The notes under the pieces: generated by a model
Database searches by the model: none
The model's input: only the letters and a program-made list of their open reading frames with translations
Told to the model about the DNA's origin: nothing
Source of the DNA: JBQTJJ01 sp052387235
Lineage (GTDB): Bacteria > Actinomycetota > Acidimicrobiia > Acidimicrobiales > GCA-2861595
Assembly: GCA_052387235.1 (NCBI GenBank)
Contig: JBQTJJ010000044.1
Span: 1 to 13,542, forward strand
Length of the DNA: 13,542 nucleotides
Reading direction: 5' to 3'
Program-made: the position numbers and the translations under genes
Shown: positions 1 to 6,803 of the stretch, one piece after another
How the letters are laid out: every line of letters begins with the position of its first letter
Numbering within the stretch: position 1 is the first letter of the stretch

Positions 1-19
1 ACGACTCGGAGGACCGACC

Positions 20-129
20 GTGACCACGATCGATGAAGCGCTCGACGCGTTCCTGCCGAGCAGGACAAGCGGCTGGCCGAGCGCACGTACCGCAACTACC
101 TCGAGGGCGCGAAGGGGGCCGGCAGGGCC
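20..129 (+). pseudogene. 5' remnant of a small conserved actinobacterial gene, frameshifted
   Basis: A GTG start at 20 follows a good ribosome site (GGAGG at 8-12). It begins a reading frame MTTIDEALDAFL, which then turns into nonsense. Moving to the +1 frame at base 58 gives a sensible continuation, EQDKRLAERTYRNYLE (58-105), as if a single G had been lost after codon 12. I recall intact actinobacterial proteins that begin in this way (a short acidic start followed by an E-R-x-R-T-x-R-N-Y segment), but their function is not known to me. After about base 110 no resemblance remains, so the rest of the gene has been lost or replaced. The initiation signals still look intact, which suggests recent decay. 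Family recognition is from memory and only moderately secure. Confidence 0.45.
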
Positions 130-182
130 GTCACCGCCCGCCGGCGGGCCGGCACCGTGCACGCACTCGATGCTCCCGGCGC

Positions 183-309
183 GCTGGAGCCAAGGCCCCG
201 ACCCTCGCGTATCGCGACGCGCTCGAGCGTCTCTGGATCCTCGACCCCCTCCCGGCGTGGCTGCCGACGTTTGAGCCACCTGCGCCGCCGATGGCAGAGC
301 GGGCATCCG
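183..309 (+). pseudogene. Fragment of a DUF4143-type C-terminal domain (AAA ATPase family)
   Basis: In the frame starting at 183 the translation reads APTLAYRDALERLWILDPLP then AWLPT, which resembles the stretch ahead of the conserved LARL..APKHHLADPALA motif in the DUF4143 domain of stand-alone bacterial AAA ATPases. A one-base slip near 275 gives SHLRRRWQSGHP (277-312), close to the expected continuation. No Walker A or B motif and no start codon are present, so only a piece of about 40 codons survives. It lies next to the frameshifted remnant at 20-129, so the left edge of the window appears to be a site where gene pieces have been joined and lost. The family call is from memory. Confidence 0.45.
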
Positions 310-337
310 TGGTTCTCCGGCCGCCCCGGACCCACGG
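307..337. terminator. Hairpin downstream of the gene remnants
   Basis: CCGTGG (307-312) pairs with CCACGG (332-337). Inside it TCCGG (316-320) pairs with CCGGA (326-330) around a 5-base loop, giving 11 base pairs with a small internal loop. There is no T-tract. It sits exactly where the DUF4143 fragment ends and 89 bases before rtcB, so it may be the terminator of the former upstream gene. The 338-410 stretch after it shows no gene. Confidence 0.35.
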
Positions 338-425
338 GCTCAACCCCGTCCCGGCTCACCGACGCGTCCGCCGGCGCACGACTCCCGCCGGCCACACCAC
401 ACGGCAAACTGAGAGGAGGAGCGAC

Positions 426-1586
426 ATGCCCACCAACGTGAACGACAAGCTGATCTCCTGGGCCAGCGACATCGACCCGGGCACCATCCGCCAGGCCGAG
501 AAGACGGCCCGGCTCCCCATCGTGGAGGGCCACGTCGCCCTCATGCCCGACGCCCACGTGGGCATCGGCGCCGCCGTCGGCTCGGTGATCCCCACCAGGA
601 ACGCGGTGATCCCCTCGGCCGTGGGAGTCGACATCGGCTGCGGCATGATCGCCGCCGAGCTGGACGTCATCGAGGACCGGCTCCCGGATGACCTGGAGCC
701 GCTGCTCGGGCGCATCGAGAAGGCCATCCCGGCCGGCGTGGGCAAGGGCCACGACCGTGCGGGTGGCAACGCCGACCGCTGGCTGTCAGCCCACCGCCCG
801 GCCACCGAGCTGGGCACCGAGCGCTCCGTGAAGGCGGCCAAGCAGTTCGGCACCCTCGGTTCGGGCAACCACTTCTTCGAGCTGTGCGTGGACGAGCGGT
901 CCCGGGTATGGGTGGTCCTCCACTCCGGGAGCCGGGGCATCGGCAACCAGCTGGCCCAGATGCATATCGCCAAGGCCCGGCGCCTGGCCAGGGACCTCGA
1001 GCTGCGGCTCGAGGACCCGGACCTGGCCTGGTTCGTGGAGGGCACGACCGAGTTCGAGGACTACATCGCCGACATGCTGTGGGCCCAGGACTACGCGGCG
1101 GCCAACCGGGCCCAGATGATGGACAGCGCCATGCGGGCGGTGTTCGGGTTCTTCGGCTTCGGCACCGAGACCCGGCGCATCAACTGCCACCACAACTTCA
1201 CCCAGCGCGAGGTGCACAACGGGGCCGAGCTGTGGATCACCCGCAAGGGCGCCATCAAGGCCGACGTCGGCGACCTCGGTGTCATCCCCGGGTCGATGGG
1301 GACCCGGAGCTACATCGTGGCCGGCAAGGGCAATCAGGCGAGCTGGACGTCGTGCTCGCACGGCGCCGGCCGGCGCCACAGCCGGACCCAGGCCAAGAAG
1401 CTGTTCAGCCGGGCCGATCTGGCCGAGCAGATGAAGGGCAAGGTGTGGCTGGCCGGTCGGGCCGACGCCCTGATCGACGAGATCCCGTCGGCCTACAAGG
1501 ACATCGACCAGGTGATGGCCGACCAGGCCGACCTGGTGGAGGTCCGCCACACGCTGCACCAGGTCCTCAACTACAAGGGGACCTGA
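426..1586 (+). CDS. rtcB: RNA-splicing ligase RtcB
   Basis: A 386-residue RtcB-family protein, close to the usual length of the shorter bacterial forms. RtcB joins 2',3'-cyclic phosphate (or 3'-phosphate) RNA ends to 5'-OH ends, using GTP and Mn2+ through a histidine-GMP intermediate. Family motifs are all present: VGVDIGCGM (67-74, metal-ligand Cys72), TLGSGNHFFEL (143-153, His149), HSGSRGIGN (166-174, His166), NCHHNFTQRE (253-262, His255/256) and SCSHGAGR (309-316), where His312 is the expected guanylylated residue. The start at 426 is set by the ribosome site GAGGAGGA at 413-420. The reading frame stays open upstream but that part has no family similarity and covers the remnants. No archease or RtcA gene is next to it, so its role in RNA repair or tRNA processing cannot be read from context. 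Confidence 0.95.
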   Translation: MPTNVNDKLISWASDIDPGTIRQAEKTARLPIVEGHVALMPDAHVGIGAAVGSVIPTRNAVIPSAVGVDIGCGMIAAELDVIEDRLPDDLEPLLGRIEKAIPAGVGKGHDRAGGNADRWLSAHRPATELGTERSVKAAKQFGTLGSGNHFFELCVDERSRVWVVLHSGSRGIGNQLAQMHIAKARRLARDLELRLEDPDLAWFVEGTTEFEDYIADMLWAQDYAAANRAQMMDSAMRAVFGFFGFGTETRRINCHHNFTQREVHNGAELWITRKGAIKADVGDLGVIPGSMGTRSYIVAGKGNQASWTSCSHGAGRRHSRTQAKKLFSRADLAEQMKGKVWLAGRADALIDEIPSAYKDIDQVMADQADLVEVRHTLHQVLNYKGT

Positions 1587-1630
1587 GGCGGCTCGATGAC
1601 GGCCCCGCCCCGGGGTCGATCCCCGCCGCC
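1587..1630 (+). terminator. Hairpin directly after rtcB
   Basis: GGCGGC (1587-1592), starting on the base after the rtcB stop codon, pairs with GCCGCC (1625-1630). TCGA (1593-1596) can pair with TCGA (1616-1619), and CCCC/GGGG (1603-1606 with 1612-1615) closes the top. There is no T-run, as is common for actinobacterial terminators. The call rests on the pairing and the position only. Confidence 0.4.
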
Positions 1631-1709
1631 AGCCTTGGACCACGACGACGCCTGGCGCAACGGGCGGCGCAGCTGCACGACACGCAGGATGCCGGGGTTC
1701 GACCCGTCC

Positions 1710-1771
1710 GTAAGGGGCAAGTAAGGAATCGCTACCGGAGGGTTTACTCCGTCGCTGTTCCGGCCTAGCTT
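1710..1771 (+). promoter_or_regulatory. Possible promoter of the DUF2182-DUF1326 operon
   Basis: TTTACT (1743-1748) and TAGCTT (1766-1771) are separated by 17 bases and form a weak sigma-70-like promoter 26 bases before the DUF2182 start. Just upstream, GTAAGG occurs twice (1710-1715 and 1721-1726) with an 11-base period, which would place both copies on one face of the helix ahead of the -35 box and could mark an activator site. The base composition drops here compared with the flanking genes. The 1631-1709 stretch shows nothing else. Confidence 0.3.
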
Positions 1772-1797
1772 CGGGGGCGCACCAGAGAGGGGGGCGA

Positions 1798-2601
1798 ATG
1801 GCTGTCGATGGCGCTGCTGCCGTACGTGACGACCAGACCAGCGGCACGGTGCTCCGGGTCGGTCTCCCGGCAGCGCTGCTCGGGGCTGCGATCGTCGGGT
1901 GGTGGTGGTCCATCCGGATGGCGGACGAGATGGGCGGTGCCATGGGACGAATGGACGGCATGTCGATGCCCGATGCCGCCGTGCATCATTCGTTGTCCTT
2001 CGCCGGATTCGTGGTGGCATGGGTGGCGATGATGACGGCCATGATGTTCCCGGCCATCTCGCCGGTCGTCCGCCTGTACTCGCTGGCGGCGGCCAGGCGG
2101 CGGGTCGCGCCGTTGCCGTTCTTCGTCTCCGCCTACCTCGCCGTCTGGAGCGCGCTGGCGGTCCCGGCGTATGTGGCGTGGCGCAGCCTCGACGCTCCGA
2201 TCGCCGCCGGAGCGGCATGGGCGGGTCGGCTCGCCGGTGGCGTCCTCGTCGCAGCGGCGATGTGGCAGCTCACGCCGCTGAAGTCGGTGTGCCTGCGCCA
2301 CTGCCGCTCACCACTGACGTTCTTCATGCAGTACGGGGGTGGCGCCGCCCACCGGTTGGGCGCGTTCCGGATGGGTGCTGCCCACGGCCTGTTCTGCGTC
2401 GGCTGCTGCTGGTTGCTCATGGCCGTGCTGGTGGCCATGGGGACCATGAACCTGGTATGGATGGCGGTCCTCGCCGGCCTCATCTTCCTCGAGAAGAACG
2501 CCCCGGCGGGAGAACGGATAGCCACGATGGGCGCAGGCGGCTTCGCCCTACTGGGTACGGCGCTGCTCATCAACCCCGGCCTGCTCACTTCGATCACCTA
2601 G
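1798..2601 (+). CDS. DUF2182 predicted metal-binding integral membrane protein
   Basis: A 267-residue multi-helix membrane protein of the DUF2182 family; its biochemical role is not established. First helix about 20-38. A Met-rich loop follows (MADEMGGAMGRMDGMSMP, 41-58, six Met) with a His pair (63-64). The conserved segment FVVAWVAMMTAMMFP (71-85) comes next, then TPLKSVCLRHC (159-169, Cys165, His168, Cys169) and GAAHGLFCVGCCWLLM (193-208, His196, Cys200, Cys203, Cys204). Family members are described as metal-binding. The Met-rich loop and Cys/His pairs in or near helices would suit Cu(I) ligation, which is inference. Start chosen at ATG 1798, after a purine-rich ribosome site (1785-1794). 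It is followed 13 bases later by the DUF1326 gene, a common pairing, so the two probably act together. Confidence 0.85.
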   Translation: MAVDGAAAVRDDQTSGTVLRVGLPAALLGAAIVGWWWSIRMADEMGGAMGRMDGMSMPDAAVHHSLSFAGFVVAWVAMMTAMMFPAISPVVRLYSLAAARRRVAPLPFFVSAYLAVWSALAVPAYVAWRSLDAPIAAGAAWAGRLAGGVLVAAAMWQLTPLKSVCLRHCRSPLTFFMQYGGGAAHRLGAFRMGAAHGLFCVGCCWLLMAVLVAMGTMNLVWMAVLAGLIFLEKNAPAGERIATMGAGGFALLGTALLINPGLLTSIT

Positions 2602-2614
2602 AAGGAGGAATCCC

Positions 2615-3244
2615 ATGGCGGCAACAGAGACGACGACGGCTTGGCGGTTGAAGGGCAAGGGCTTCGAGTTCTGCAACTGCCAGCCCGGGTGCACGTGCAA
2701 CTTCTCCGGTTTTCCGACGTCACCGGACGGCAGCTGCAAGGCCGCGGTGGCCACCCGGATCACCGAGGGGCGCTGCGGGGATATCGACCTGGGCGGCATC
2801 GACGCCGTCGCCATCATCGACTGGCCGGGCCCGATCCACAACGGCGGCGGTCGAGCCGTGTTCGTCGTCCCCCCCGAGGTGACGGACGAGCAGCTGGGCG
2901 CCATGGCGCAGATCTTCACCGGCCAGCTCGGCGGCATGCCGTGGGAGATCCTCGGGACCACGTACGAGGTGGTCGGGGTGGTCCGCGCCCCGGTGGACAT
3001 CACCGAGGATGGCATCAACAGCGGGTTCTCGGTCCCCGGCGTCGGGCAGGCCAAGGGCACGACGCTGAAGAACCCGGTCACGAACGAGGACCACCTCGTT
3101 TCGATCGTGCTCGACCAGGGGTTCATCTGGAAGCAGGGCGACTGCGGCCAGGGCAGTTTCGACGTCGAGGCGGAGGGGATCCATCTGCACTTCGACGGCA
3201 GCAACTGGATCTTCTATGAGTTCGAGTGGAGCAACGGGGCCTGA
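2615..3244 (+). CDS. DUF1326 domain-containing protein
   Basis: A 209-residue soluble protein with no signal peptide, matching DUF1326 in length. The family hallmark is the N-terminal segment FEFCNCQPGCTCNFSG (17-32) with Cys20, Cys22, Cys26 and Cys28. Further cysteines lie at 41, 54 and 177. Four cysteines as two CxC pairs strongly suggest a metal site, but no reaction has been assigned that I know of. ATG 2615 has an ideal ribosome site (AAGGAGGA from 2602) placed directly after the stop codon of the DUF2182 gene, so both are made from one message. DUF1326 and DUF2182 genes are repeatedly found side by side, so this is likely the soluble partner of the membrane protein. Function unknown. 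Confidence 0.85.
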   Translation: MAATETTTAWRLKGKGFEFCNCQPGCTCNFSGFPTSPDGSCKAAVATRITEGRCGDIDLGGIDAVAIIDWPGPIHNGGGRAVFVVPPEVTDEQLGAMAQIFTGQLGGMPWEILGTTYEVVGVVRAPVDITEDGINSGFSVPGVGQAKGTTLKNPVTNEDHLVSIVLDQGFIWKQGDCGQGSFDVEAEGIHLHFDGSNWIFYEFEWSNGA

Positions 3245-3284
3245 GAAGGCGCCGTGGCCGACCGTGTGGACGAGGACGCTCAGG
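3240..3284. terminator. Inverted repeat across two convergent stop codons
   Basis: CCTGAG (3240-3245) and CTCAGG (3279-3284) are perfect inverted copies that contain the stop codons of the DUF1326 gene (plus strand) and of the LVIVD gene (minus strand). The 33-base interval has only weak internal pairing. It could serve as a two-way terminator in the 35-base gap between the converging genes, but a 6-base match of this kind can occur by chance. Confidence 0.2.
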
Positions 3285-4653
3285 GGATGAGCGACTCCTG
3301 CGTCTGCGGGTTCAGGTACGGCAGGTTCCGTGCGCCGGCGACCGATCGCCCGACCAGGTCCATGACGTCGACGCCGCGCACGGAGTCGTTGGCGTAGATG
3401 CGGCCGTTGTACCAGTACGACGACCAGGCACGGGCTCCGGTGGGCCGGTAGTAGCCCAGCTCGGCGGCGGCCGGGGTCGCCCCGGCGACCAGGGCGTTGA
3501 CGTCGACCACGGTGGTCCCGCCGGTGTAGGCCGACGACACCAGCACCTTCCTGCCGTTCCGCAGTGGCACGAAGTTGAAGTTGTGCATCGTGCACACCCC
3601 CGATTCGGACCTCGGGATCTTGTAGTTGGCCAGGAACGCGCCCGTCCGCGCGTTCAGGAACCAGATACGGCCCTGGAGGTCGTCGGGGTCGACGCAGCGC
3701 GCGGACGTGCCGCCGCCCGATTCGTCGCCGAAGGCCACCACCGCGCCGTCCCAGCTGAACGACGCCGAGTGCCACAGGTCGATGTTTGCCGGGTTGACCA
3801 CCGGATGGTCGAAGCGCCACAGGAACTCTGGGTTGGCCGGGTCGGAGATGTCCCAGACCTGCGCCTCGCTCAGGCAGGCGGCGGCCGCCCGCCCGATCTC
3901 GACGAACACGCTGATGTCGTGGCACGCCCGGAACACGAACGGCCCACCGGTCAGCGGGTAGGCGGCCACCTCCGTGGCCGGGTCGAGGAAGTACTTGCTG
4001 ACCGTTGCGCCCGTGGGGTTGGCCAGCGGCACCGAGACGATGGAGATGAACCCGTGCGGGCTCTGGCAGTTCGGGCCCAGGGCGGCCCCGCCCAGTGGGT
4101 AGGACGAGACATAGACCAGGACCCGGCCGTTGGCCGGGTCAGGCACGAGGGTGTGGGTGTGCGATCCGCAGTCCGTCCGCAGCGACGCGACGTGGGCGGG
4201 CGCGGCCGAGTTGGTGACGTCGAAGACGCGGATCCCCTCCCATGCGCCCGCCGTCGCCGCCGTGGTGTTGGCGCTGTCGCAGGCGGGGCTCGTCTGCGGT
4301 GTGTCGACCGACTGGAACAGCAGGTTGCCGTACACCGAGACGTCGCCCTGGGGGCCGTTGCACCGCACGTCGGCGACCTGGAGGGGATTGGCCGGGTCGG
4401 AGATGTCGAGGACCCGGAACCCGAGGAAGTTGCCGGCGAATGCCAGCTTGCCGACGAAGGCGAAGTCGGACTGCACGGCGTCTGCCGACCGCGGCAGCGT
4501 GGCGCGCGGCTTCATCTTCTCCGAGACGAGGGTGGGCCCGGCTGCGCCGGGCCCCGTGTGCACTCCCTCCGGATCGTGGGCGCCCGCGGGCGTCGCCGCC
4601 ATCACCGACATCATCAGCACCGCCGCCATCAGGACCTTGCGGACGCGCACCAT
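3280..4653 (-). CDS. Secreted LVIVD-repeat protein
   Basis: A 457-residue exported protein. A signal peptide is clear: basic start (MVRVRK), hydrophobic core 7-20 and an AGA cleavage site near residue 25. The mature part contains LVIVD-type blade repeats, seen as GFRVLDISDPANPLQVADV (79-97), GIRVFDVTNSAAPAHVASL (140-158) and EAQVWDISDPANPEFLWRF (263-281), with a weaker copy near 379-400. This predicts a beta-propeller. Cysteines are numerous (98, 125, 162, 196, 244, 260, 320, 354), as in a disulfide-bonded extracellular protein. Several His residues (165, 167, 245, 295, 357) stand in conserved-looking turns. The ATG at 4653 is preferred because GAAGGGAGGGGGA precedes it and the signal peptide begins there; the frame runs open 35 codons further up without support. 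Substrate or partner unknown; it appears to be transcribed alone. Confidence 0.8.
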   Translation of the reverse strand: MVRVRKVLMAAVLMMSVMAATPAGAHDPEGVHTGPGAAGPTLVSEKMKPRATLPRSADAVQSDFAFVGKLAFAGNFLGFRVLDISDPANPLQVADVRCNGPQGDVSVYGNLLFQSVDTPQTSPACDSANTTAATAGAWEGIRVFDVTNSAAPAHVASLRTDCGSHTHTLVPDPANGRVLVYVSSYPLGGAALGPNCQSPHGFISIVSVPLANPTGATVSKYFLDPATEVAAYPLTGGPFVFRACHDISVFVEIGRAAAACLSEAQVWDISDPANPEFLWRFDHPVVNPANIDLWHSASFSWDGAVVAFGDESGGGTSARCVDPDDLQGRIWFLNARTGAFLANYKIPRSESGVCTMHNFNFVPLRNGRKVLVSSAYTGGTTVVDVNALVAGATPAAAELGYYRPTGARAWSSYWYNGRIYANDSVRGVDVMDLVGRSVAGARNLPYLNPQTQESLIP

Positions 4654-4942
4654 CGATCCCCCTCCCTTCGCGTGGGTGTGCGTTCGCACCCTCCGGCCGG
4701 CCTCCGCCACCGCCGCTGAGAAGCGAGCTCCCACGCCGATCCCTACCTCGGCGCCCATTTGGGCGCTTGGGCGAAGTATGCCGGGAGGGCGCCCTTGCCG
4801 TCCAGGGGTGCGACGGCACGTCGTGCGCCCACCGCCACGGGCGCGCCGGGCGGCTCAGACGCCGGCCAGGCGTCCCGTGGCCCGCCACCGCGCTGGACAG
4901 CCGCCGCGTCGAGGGTTCGGGTCTGCGCTCGGTGCGCGCAAC
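4654..4942. other. Intergenic region with two short hairpins
   Basis: No gene is supported in these 289 bases. GCGCCC ATTT GGGCGC (4751-4766) is a perfect 6-pair hairpin followed by another TTGGGCG, so the GCGCCCA element occurs three times in alternating orientation about 100 bases ahead of the LVIVD gene; it could be an operator for that gene. GACGCC GGCCA GGCGTC (4858-4874) is a second perfect 6-pair hairpin 69 bases past the end of the five-gene minus-strand operon and may help end its transcript. Neither has a T-tract. No convincing promoter hexamers were found for the LVIVD gene. Confidence 0.35.
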
Positions 4943-6118
4943 TCAGAGGTCACCGAAGGTGGCGGCGTCCAGCTCGGGCGTGGCTGCCTCTGAAGGCTCC
5001 CGCCAATCGGTGGTGCGCACGAGCCAGGTGGCGAGGCAGGCCAGGGCGATGGCCACGAGCAGGCCGACGATCAGCCGCCCACCGTCGTACGACGCGCCCC
5101 GGCCGGCCGAGAAGGTGATCGGCACCACGGGGGCCGGCACGGCTCCATCGGCCGTCGTGACCGCCACGGCGCACACCCGTCCCCGGAGGCAGGGGTGGTG
5201 GCCGCTCCCCACCGAACCGGCTCGGACGGCGAAGGAGGCCGAGGCCCGGCCGTCGTCCCCGACGACAACGGGCACGACCGGCCCCGGGGCGCCGCACCGC
5301 CGGGCGACAGGTTGCCCGGGGGGCACGCACTGGGCCAGCCGGACGTGGGCGCCGGGCGGGAAGCCGGTCAGGAGCACCTGGACGGCCTGGCCGTCCTCGA
5401 GCCCGGTCCGGGGCGTGATCGTGACCCGCCCCGGCGCCGGTGCGGCGGCGCCGAACACGGTGGCGACGGTTCCCAGGCGTCCCTCGGCGTCGGTCACGGC
5501 CAGCACGCAACCGTCATCCGGCCCGCACCGACCGGTGCCGTCGCGCACCACCAGGTACTGGAACCGGGCCGTCCCGGCGCCGTCGAAGCGCACGGGAAAC
5601 GCGCCGAGGCACCGCGCCGGGCCCGACGGCCCGTTGCGGCAGATGGCCACCGTTCCGTCGGTGTCGGGGACGAACCCGCCGGCTGTCACCCGGAGCACGG
5701 TGCCGTCGACCAGCCGGTCCACCACGGGGACGCCGGCGAAGGTGGCCTCGTCGGCGGCCCGCACGCGAACGGCGGGCCCGCGCCGCGCCCGGCCCTCGGC
5801 CGAGGCGGCGGTGGGGGCGAAGACGTCGGTGGTCGGAGAGGTCGGGGGCGTCGTGGCCGCCGGGCCCGACCGGTTCGCAGGGTCGGTGGTCTCGAGGCGG
5901 TGGCCGCCTCCCCGAGCCACGAGCACGCCGCCACCCACGAGGACGACAAGCACGAGCACGCCGGCTCCCCCGGCGGTCACGAGGCCGGGCAGGGTGCCCT
6001 CGACTCGGCGGCGGCCGGCGCCGCCATCGCCGTGGCCGCCGGTCGAAGCGGACACACCGCTCAGCAGCACGACCACGGCGGCGCCGGCGAGGACCACCGC
6101 GACGATGACGACGAGCAC
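4943..6118 (-). CDS. Membrane-anchored protein with two neocarzinostatin-like domains
   Basis: A 391-residue protein with predicted helices at 2-22, 44-69 and 348-367. The loop between the first two is basic (RRR at 36-38), so the large central part should face outside. That part holds a Thr/Pro-rich linker (75-105) and two tandem immunoglobulin-like domains, about 116-222 and 231-336. Each has two Cys pairs (160/170 and 198/204; 264/275 and 310/316), spaced almost as in neocarzinostatin (37/47 and 88/93). The second domain opens with VTITPRTGLEDGQAVQVLLTG, then FPPGAHVRLAQC, a typical pattern of that family. Secreted family members bind enediyne chromophores, but many actinobacterial homologues lie outside antibiotic clusters and have no known ligand. 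The GTG start at 6118 has GAGGAAGGA ahead and lies 13 bases after the preceding stop. Last gene of the operon. Confidence 0.75.
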   Translation of the reverse strand: MLVVIVAVVLAGAAVVVLLSGVSASTGGHGDGGAGRRRVEGTLPGLVTAGGAGVLVLVVLVGGGVLVARGGGHRLETTDPANRSGPAATTPPTSPTTDVFAPTAASAEGRARRGPAVRVRAADEATFAGVPVVDRLVDGTVLRVTAGGFVPDTDGTVAICRNGPSGPARCLGAFPVRFDGAGTARFQYLVVRDGTGRCGPDDGCVLAVTDAEGRLGTVATVFGAAAPAPGRVTITPRTGLEDGQAVQVLLTGFPPGAHVRLAQCVPPGQPVARRCGAPGPVVPVVVGDDGRASASFAVRAGSVGSGHHPCLRGRVCAVAVTTADGAVPAPVVPITFSAGRGASYDGGRLIVGLLVAIALACLATWLVRTTDWREPSEAATPELDAATFGDL

Positions 6119-6131
6119 GGGGGGTCCTTCC

Positions 6132-6803
6132 TCAGCCCTCGGTCGGGTCGGCCGGGCCGGCCGGCGGCGGCGGCGACCCGGCCGGCGCCGGCGGCGGCAG
6201 CGGTGGCGTACCCTCGTCGAGGCGCCGGTTCAGCGTGAGCAGCCGGCCCATGATGGGCAGGGCAAGCAGGTTCACGCCGTGGAGCAGCCCGATGATGAGC
6301 AGGATCCCGCCCAGGCGGGCCGTCTCGTGCTGCAGTTGCTGGGCGTTGACCGTCTGGGCCCACGTCCCCTTGGGCTCGTAGCTCACGGTGAAGAGGATGT
6401 AGGCGAAGAAGATCAGGTAGTAGGCCACGTCGGTGAGGGCGATGAAGCTCTTGCCCGTCCTCGGGTTGGCCCGGAACACGTCCGCCGCGTAGCTCTTCCC
6501 GTACCGCTTGATGAGCGGGCCCAGCCACAGGGCCATGCCGGCCAGGCCCCCCGTGGCGATCAGCTCCAGGATCCACCAGTCCATCAGCAGCTCTCCTTTC
6601 CGGTACTCCGTCACGGATGCGACCAGCGCGGCCAGGGCGCCCAGCACGCTGGCCACGACGGCCTGAGTGCGCCGCCGCTGCCGGCGCAGGCGCCGGTCGT
6701 CCTCGATGCTCAGCTGGACCCGCGCGAACAGGTCGGGGCTCTCGTCCACGGCCCGGGCGCCCTCCACCAGGGCGTCGCGCAGCCGGTCCTCGATGGTGCT
6801 CAC
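6132..6803 (-). CDS. Four-helix membrane protein, candidate partner of the sigma factor
   Basis: A 223-residue protein of a family I do not know by name. Residues 1-46 are charged and predicted cytoplasmic (TIEDRLRDAL at 3-12, then the basic stretch RRLRRQRRR at 37-45). Helices are predicted at 47-65, 76-97, 120-141 and 165-184. The C-terminus (199-223) is Pro-rich. The GTG start overlaps the stop of the sigma gene by four bases (GTGA, 6800-6803), so the two are translationally coupled. A cytoplasmic helical head on a membrane anchor right after an ECF sigma gene is the usual arrangement for an anti-sigma factor, although no zinc-finger HxxxCxxC motif is present; that role is inference. A second strong start, ATG at 6584 with GGAAAGGAG ahead, lies in frame and would give a 150-residue form without the head and first helix. 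Confidence 0.7.
   Translation of the reverse strand: MSTIEDRLRDALVEGARAVDESPDLFARVQLSIEDDRRLRRQRRRTQAVVASVLGALAALVASVTEYRKGELLMDWWILELIATGGLAGMALWLGPLIKRYGKSYAADVFRANPRTGKSFIALTDVAYYLIFFAYILFTVSYEPKGTWAQTVNAQQLQHETARLGGILLIIGLLHGVNLLALPIMGRLLTLNRRLDEGTPPLPPPAPAGSPPPPAGPADPTEG

Noticed and set aside
33..425. N-terminal extension of rtcB to ATG 33
   Set aside because: The added 131 residues do not resemble RtcB and run through two gene fragments and a hairpin, while ATG 426 has a strong ribosome site and matches the family start.
786..1961. 391-codon minus-strand frame across rtcB
   Set aside because: Opposite a gene with every RtcB motif; the product is Gly/Pro/Val-rich shadow sequence.
3226..4719. 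497-codon open frame on the plus strand
   Set aside because: Antisense to the LVIVD gene, which has a signal peptide and repeats. The plus-strand product is rich in Arg, Gly, Val and His with no recognisable fold.
4654..4758. N-terminal extension of the LVIVD protein to 4758
   Set aside because: It would bury the signal peptide 35 residues inside the protein; the ATG at 4653 has a ribosome site.
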